A stretch of 6,365 bases of DNA from an uncultured Cardiobacterium sp. (GTDB lineage Bacteria > Pseudomonadota > Gammaproteobacteria > Cardiobacteriales > Cardiobacteriaceae): contig NZ_CALJAH010000151.1 of the NCBI RefSeq assembly GCF_938028185.1, positions 1 to 6,365 on the forward strand, written 5' to 3'. The notes under the pieces are model-generated. The model was given only the letters and a program-made list of their open reading frames with translations, was not told the DNA's origin and ran no database searches. Positions 4,041-6,365 of this stretch are shown here, one piece after another; positions within the stretch are counted from its first letter, which is position 1, and every line of letters starts with the position of its first letter. The translations under genes and the position numbers were made by a program.

Positions 4041-5150
4041 TCATCCCTGTGTCTCCAGCATTTTGCGGAAGCGGATGAGGGCGAGGCCGAGGAAGAGCAG
4101 GCCGGTTGCGCCCATGTTCAGCAGTTGTGGCCAGAGTTCGTGCAGGTCGGCGCCACGGAAGATGATGCTTTGGTTGTAGATGGCGTATTGGGTGCTGGGC
4201 CAGTATTCGCTGATGGCGCGTGCCAGCTCCGGCATATTGCTGCGCGAGGTGGTCGCGCCCGAAAAGAGGTTCATGATGATGAATAGCGGCAGCATCAGCA
4301 GGCTGTATTGTTGCAGGCTCGGTGTCAGGGTCGCGATCATGATGGCGAGTGAGGCGATGGAGAAGAGGTAGGTCGCCGCCCCCAGCAGGTGGTTGGTGAG
4401 TGTGCCGTTGATGGGGACGCCGAGCAGGCCGTGCACGACGCCGAGCAGGGAGAGGGTGGAGGCGACGAGGATGACGAGGCCGTTGGCAAGGATTTTGGCG
4501 AGCATGATTTCGCTGGCGGTGACGGGCATGACGAGCAGGTGTTCGATGGTGCCGTGTTCGCGTTCGCGGATGACCGCCGCGCCGACGAGCAGCAGCAGCA
4601 GTAGCAGGATGGCGTTGCCCAGCGCGGTCACGGGCATTTGGTAGGCGTTTTCGGCGTTGGGGTTGTAGCGGGTGCGGATGACGGGGTTGACCAGCGGCGC
4701 GGGCGCGCTTTGTTTGAGGGTTTCGCGGGTTTCTTGCGCGAGGATTTGTGCGAGGTAGGCGCTGCCGATGCCGCCCTGGTTCATGCGGGTGGCGTCGATG
4801 TTGTTGAGGATTTCGGGCGAGCGGCCTTGCAGCAGGTCGCGTTCAAAATGTGGCGGGATTTCGAGGATGAAGACGTAGTCGCCCCGGTTCATCGCCGCGT
4901 CGGCCTCACTGCGGTCGATGGCGGCCGGGGTGCGGAAGTAGGGCGGGCGGATGGCGTCCGCGAGGCGGCGCGAGAGGGGCGAGTGGTCTTCGTCGATGAT
5001 GGCGACGGCGGCGTTTCTGATGTCGGTGTTGCTCTGCGACATGGCAATCACCATGCCGGTGAACATATAGGTGATGAGGATGAGCAGGATGGGGTCGGCG
5101 AACAGGCTGCGCAGTTCTTTGCCGATGAGGGTCAGCAGGTTGCGGGTCAT
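4041..5150 (-). CDS. yhhJ: ABC-2 type permease, YhhJ-like
   Basis: This is a 369-residue inner-membrane subunit of an ABC exporter, about the length of E. coli YhhJ (about 375). The layout is that of the ABC-2 permease family: a first membrane helix (about 19-37), a large extracytoplasmic domain (38-170), then about five helices. Motifs shared with YhhJ include NIDATRMNQ (117-125), IREREHGTIEHLLVMPVTASE (194-214, the cytoplasmic coupling segment), GVPINGTL (244-251) and the C-terminal RFRKMLETQ. RYNPN (161-165) is shared with RYNP in the upstream permease, so the pair are paralogues. The ATG at 5150-5148 directly abuts the TAA of that gene, and AGGA seven bases upstream lies inside it, so translation is probably coupled and the two proteins pair. 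In E. coli yhhJ follows rbbA (yhiH) and yhiI, a membrane-fusion protein gene. The substrate is not known. Confidence 0.93.
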   Translation of the reverse strand: MTRNLLTLIGKELRSLFADPILLILITYMFTGMVIAMSQSNTDIRNAAVAIIDEDHSPLSRRLADAIRPPYFRTPAAIDRSEADAAMNRGDYVFILEIPPHFERDLLQGRSPEILNNIDATRMNQGGIGSAYLAQILAQETRETLKQSAPAPLVNPVIRTRYNPNAENAYQMPVTALGNAILLLLLLLVGAAVIREREHGTIEHLLVMPVTASEIMLAKILANGLVILVASTLSLLGVVHGLLGVPINGTLTNHLLGAATYLFSIASLAIMIATLTPSLQQYSLLMLPLFIIMNLFSGATTSRSNMPELARAISEYWPSTQYAIYNQSIIFRGADLHELWPQLLNMGATGLLFLGLALIRFRKMLETQG

Positions 5151-6365
5151 TTAGCGTTCCTGTTTTTTGAGGTTTAGGGTGGCAAGCGCGAGCAGGAGCA
5201 GGTAGTAGCTGCCGAGGATGAGGTGTTCGCGGATGAGTTCGGGGTAGCCGAGGCCTTTGGTGAAGGTGCCGGTGGTGAGGTTGGCGTACCACGCCGACGG
5301 CAGGATTTTGCCCATGATGTACGCGCCGCCTTGCAGCGAGGAGACGGGGACGAGGAAGCCGGAGAAGCTCATCGCGGGCATGACGGTGCCGACGGCGGTG
5401 ATGAAGATGGCGGCGACTTGCGAGCGGGTGAAGCAGGAGACGAGCAGGCCGGTGGCGGTGGTGGTGCAGCACATGAGGAAGGTGCCGCTGATGAGGGCGG
5501 CGGCGGAGCCGTTGAGCGGCACGCCGAACCAGTAGCGCATCATGAGATAAAGGATGAGGAAGCTGGTCATGGCGGCGGCGAGGTAGGGCAGTTGTTTGCC
5601 GAGGAGGAATTGCAGGCGGCTGGCGGGCGAGGCGTAGAAGTTGGCAATTGAGCCGATTTCGCGTTCGCGCACGACGCCGACCGCCGCCATCATCGCCGGG
5701 AAGAGCGACAGCGCCAGCATGAGGACGCCGGGGGCGATGGCGAGGATGCTTTTGAAGTCGGGGTTGTAACGGAAGCGCGGCACGAGTTGGGCGGCGTCCG
5801 GCGGCAGGACGATGCCGTGCGCGCGTGCCTGGTCGCGGGCGTAGTCGCCGAGGATGCTCATGATGTAGCCGTTGAGGCTGGCGGCGTTGAAGGATTCGGC
5901 GCCGTCGAGGTAGAAGCCGAGTTCGGGGCGGTTGCCGCGCAAGAGATCGCGGCCGAAGGACGGCGGGATGTCGATGATCATTTTCGCGGCGCTGCTTTCG
6001 AGTGCGGTGTCGATGTCGGCGTCGGCGGTGAGCGGCGGCAGTTGGTGGAATTGGCTGGAGCCGGCGAAGTATTCGACGATGGCGCGGCTTTCCGCGCTTT
6101 GGTCGCGGTCGCGCACGGCGAAGGCGAGGTTGCCGACGTCAAAGGAGACGCCCCAGGTGACGGCAGTCATGAGGATGACCGGGCCGAAGAGGGCGAAGAA
6201 GGTGCGCACATGGTCGCGCAGCAGTTCTTTGCCTTCGCGGATGGCGAAGGTGCGGATGGTGGCGAGCCAGGGGAGGAAGCCGGTGGTTGGGGCGTTGTTA
6301 TCGCTGTTTAAGGAAGCTGCACTGGTTGGTTTGCTGCCCCCACCCCAACCCTCCCCCACGGGGGG
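5151..6365 (-). CDS. ABC-2 permease domain matching the C-terminus of RbbA/YhiH, 5' end open
   Basis: Read from the GTG at 6359-6357 this gives 402 residues, but the frame is open to the window edge. The sequence matches the C-terminal membrane part of E. coli RbbA: AVRDRDQS (81-88), IPPSFGRDL (131-139), RYNPDFKSI (197-205), VVREREIGSI (229-238), FLLGKQLPYL (251-260), SFSGFLVPVSSL (331-342) and a terminal LKKQER. Helices lie near 54-74, 204-230, 254-275, 284-309, 314-335 and 377-397 around an extracytoplasmic domain (75-203). RbbA is a fusion of two ATPase domains with this permease. Here residues 1-30 (EGWGGGSKPTSAAS and on) look like a linker, and the first of them are encoded by a hairpin repeat. 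No ATG, GTG or TTG lies between that GTG and the first helix, and no ribosome binding site precedes it. The simplest reading is that this is the C-terminal part of a longer fused ATPase-permease. Confidence 0.9.
   Translation of the reverse strand, partial: PPVGEGWGGGSKPTSAASLNSDNNAPTTGFLPWLATIRTFAIREGKELLRDHVRTFFALFGPVILMTAVTWGVSFDVGNLAFAVRDRDQSAESRAIVEYFAGSSQFHQLPPLTADADIDTALESSAAKMIIDIPPSFGRDLLRGNRPELGFYLDGAESFNAASLNGYIMSILGDYARDQARAHGIVLPPDAAQLVPRFRYNPDFKSILAIAPGVLMLALSLFPAMMAAVGVVREREIGSIANFYASPASRLQFLLGKQLPYLAAAMTSFLILYLMMRYWFGVPLNGSAAALISGTFLMCCTTTATGLLVSCFTRSQVAAIFITAVGTVMPAMSFSGFLVPVSSLQGGAYIMGKILPSAWYANLTTGTFTKGLGYPELIREHLILGSYYLLLLALATLNLKKQER
5158..5161 (-). promoter_or_regulatory. 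Ribosome binding site of the YhhJ-type gene, inside the upstream gene
   Basis: On the minus strand AGGA is followed seven bases later by ATG, with the upstream TAA directly before that ATG (AGGAACGCTAAATG). The site lies in the last codons of the upstream permease gene, so ribosomes finishing one subunit are placed to start the next. It fixes the start at 5150. Confidence 0.75.
6337..6365. repeat. G/C-rich hairpin repeat, cut by window edge, inside an open reading frame
   Basis: CCCCCACCCCAACCCTCCC followed by CCACGGGGG has the same head as the copies at 3806 and 3959. The window ends in what should be the hairpin's right arm. On the minus strand it is translated as part of the glycine-rich linker before the RbbA-type permease domain. 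Confidence 0.6.

Noticed and set aside
3376..4044. A 222-codon minus-strand frame across the repeat-rich gap
   Set aside because: Its proline-rich sequence is the translation of C-rich repeats plus an out-of-frame part of the 275-residue gene.

Overview
All convincing genes in this window lie on the minus strand, so transcription runs from high to low coordinates. The chorismate synthase and the two ABC permeases most closely recall the enterobacterial proteins AroC, YhhJ and RbbA as I remember them. Together with the fairly high G+C and hairpin-type intergenic repeats, this suggests a gammaproteobacterium. A family such as Cardiobacteriaceae is possible but is only a guess.

Layout, right to left in the direction of transcription. 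(1) 6365-5151: an ABC-2 permease domain matching the C-terminal membrane part of RbbA/YhiH. Its reading frame is still open at the window edge. (2) 5150-4041: a YhhJ-type permease whose ATG directly abuts the previous stop codon. These two should form a heterodimeric membrane channel; the ATPase part, and any membrane-fusion protein, would lie outside the window. (3) 4040-3617: a gene-free stretch packed with repeats: a G/C-rich hairpin repeat (two copies), a TACATAC-armed palindrome and a two-REP element (BIME). (4) 3616-2789: an unrecognised protein with about eight membrane segments. (5) 2788-2428: a second gene-free stretch with a hairpin repeat flanked by AATATTG direct repeats. (6) 2427-1990 and 1993-1547: two small four-segment membrane proteins overlapping by ATGA. 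(7) 1447-383: aroC, preceded by a TACATAC-armed palindrome. (8) 382-181: an intergenic stretch with a lone REP. (9) 180-1: the first 60 codons of kptA, running off the left edge.

The most interesting content is twofold. First, the three unrecognised membrane proteins appear to be one family: the two small ones are single units of about 135 residues, and the 275-residue protein looks like two such units fused. This gives four copies of a four-helix unit in about 2 kb. Second, at least three short repeat families occupy the intergenic DNA, and one copy appears to be read as protein at the N-terminal side of the RbbA-type permease. I see no tRNA, rRNA, CRISPR array, transposase, phage gene or recognisable defence system.
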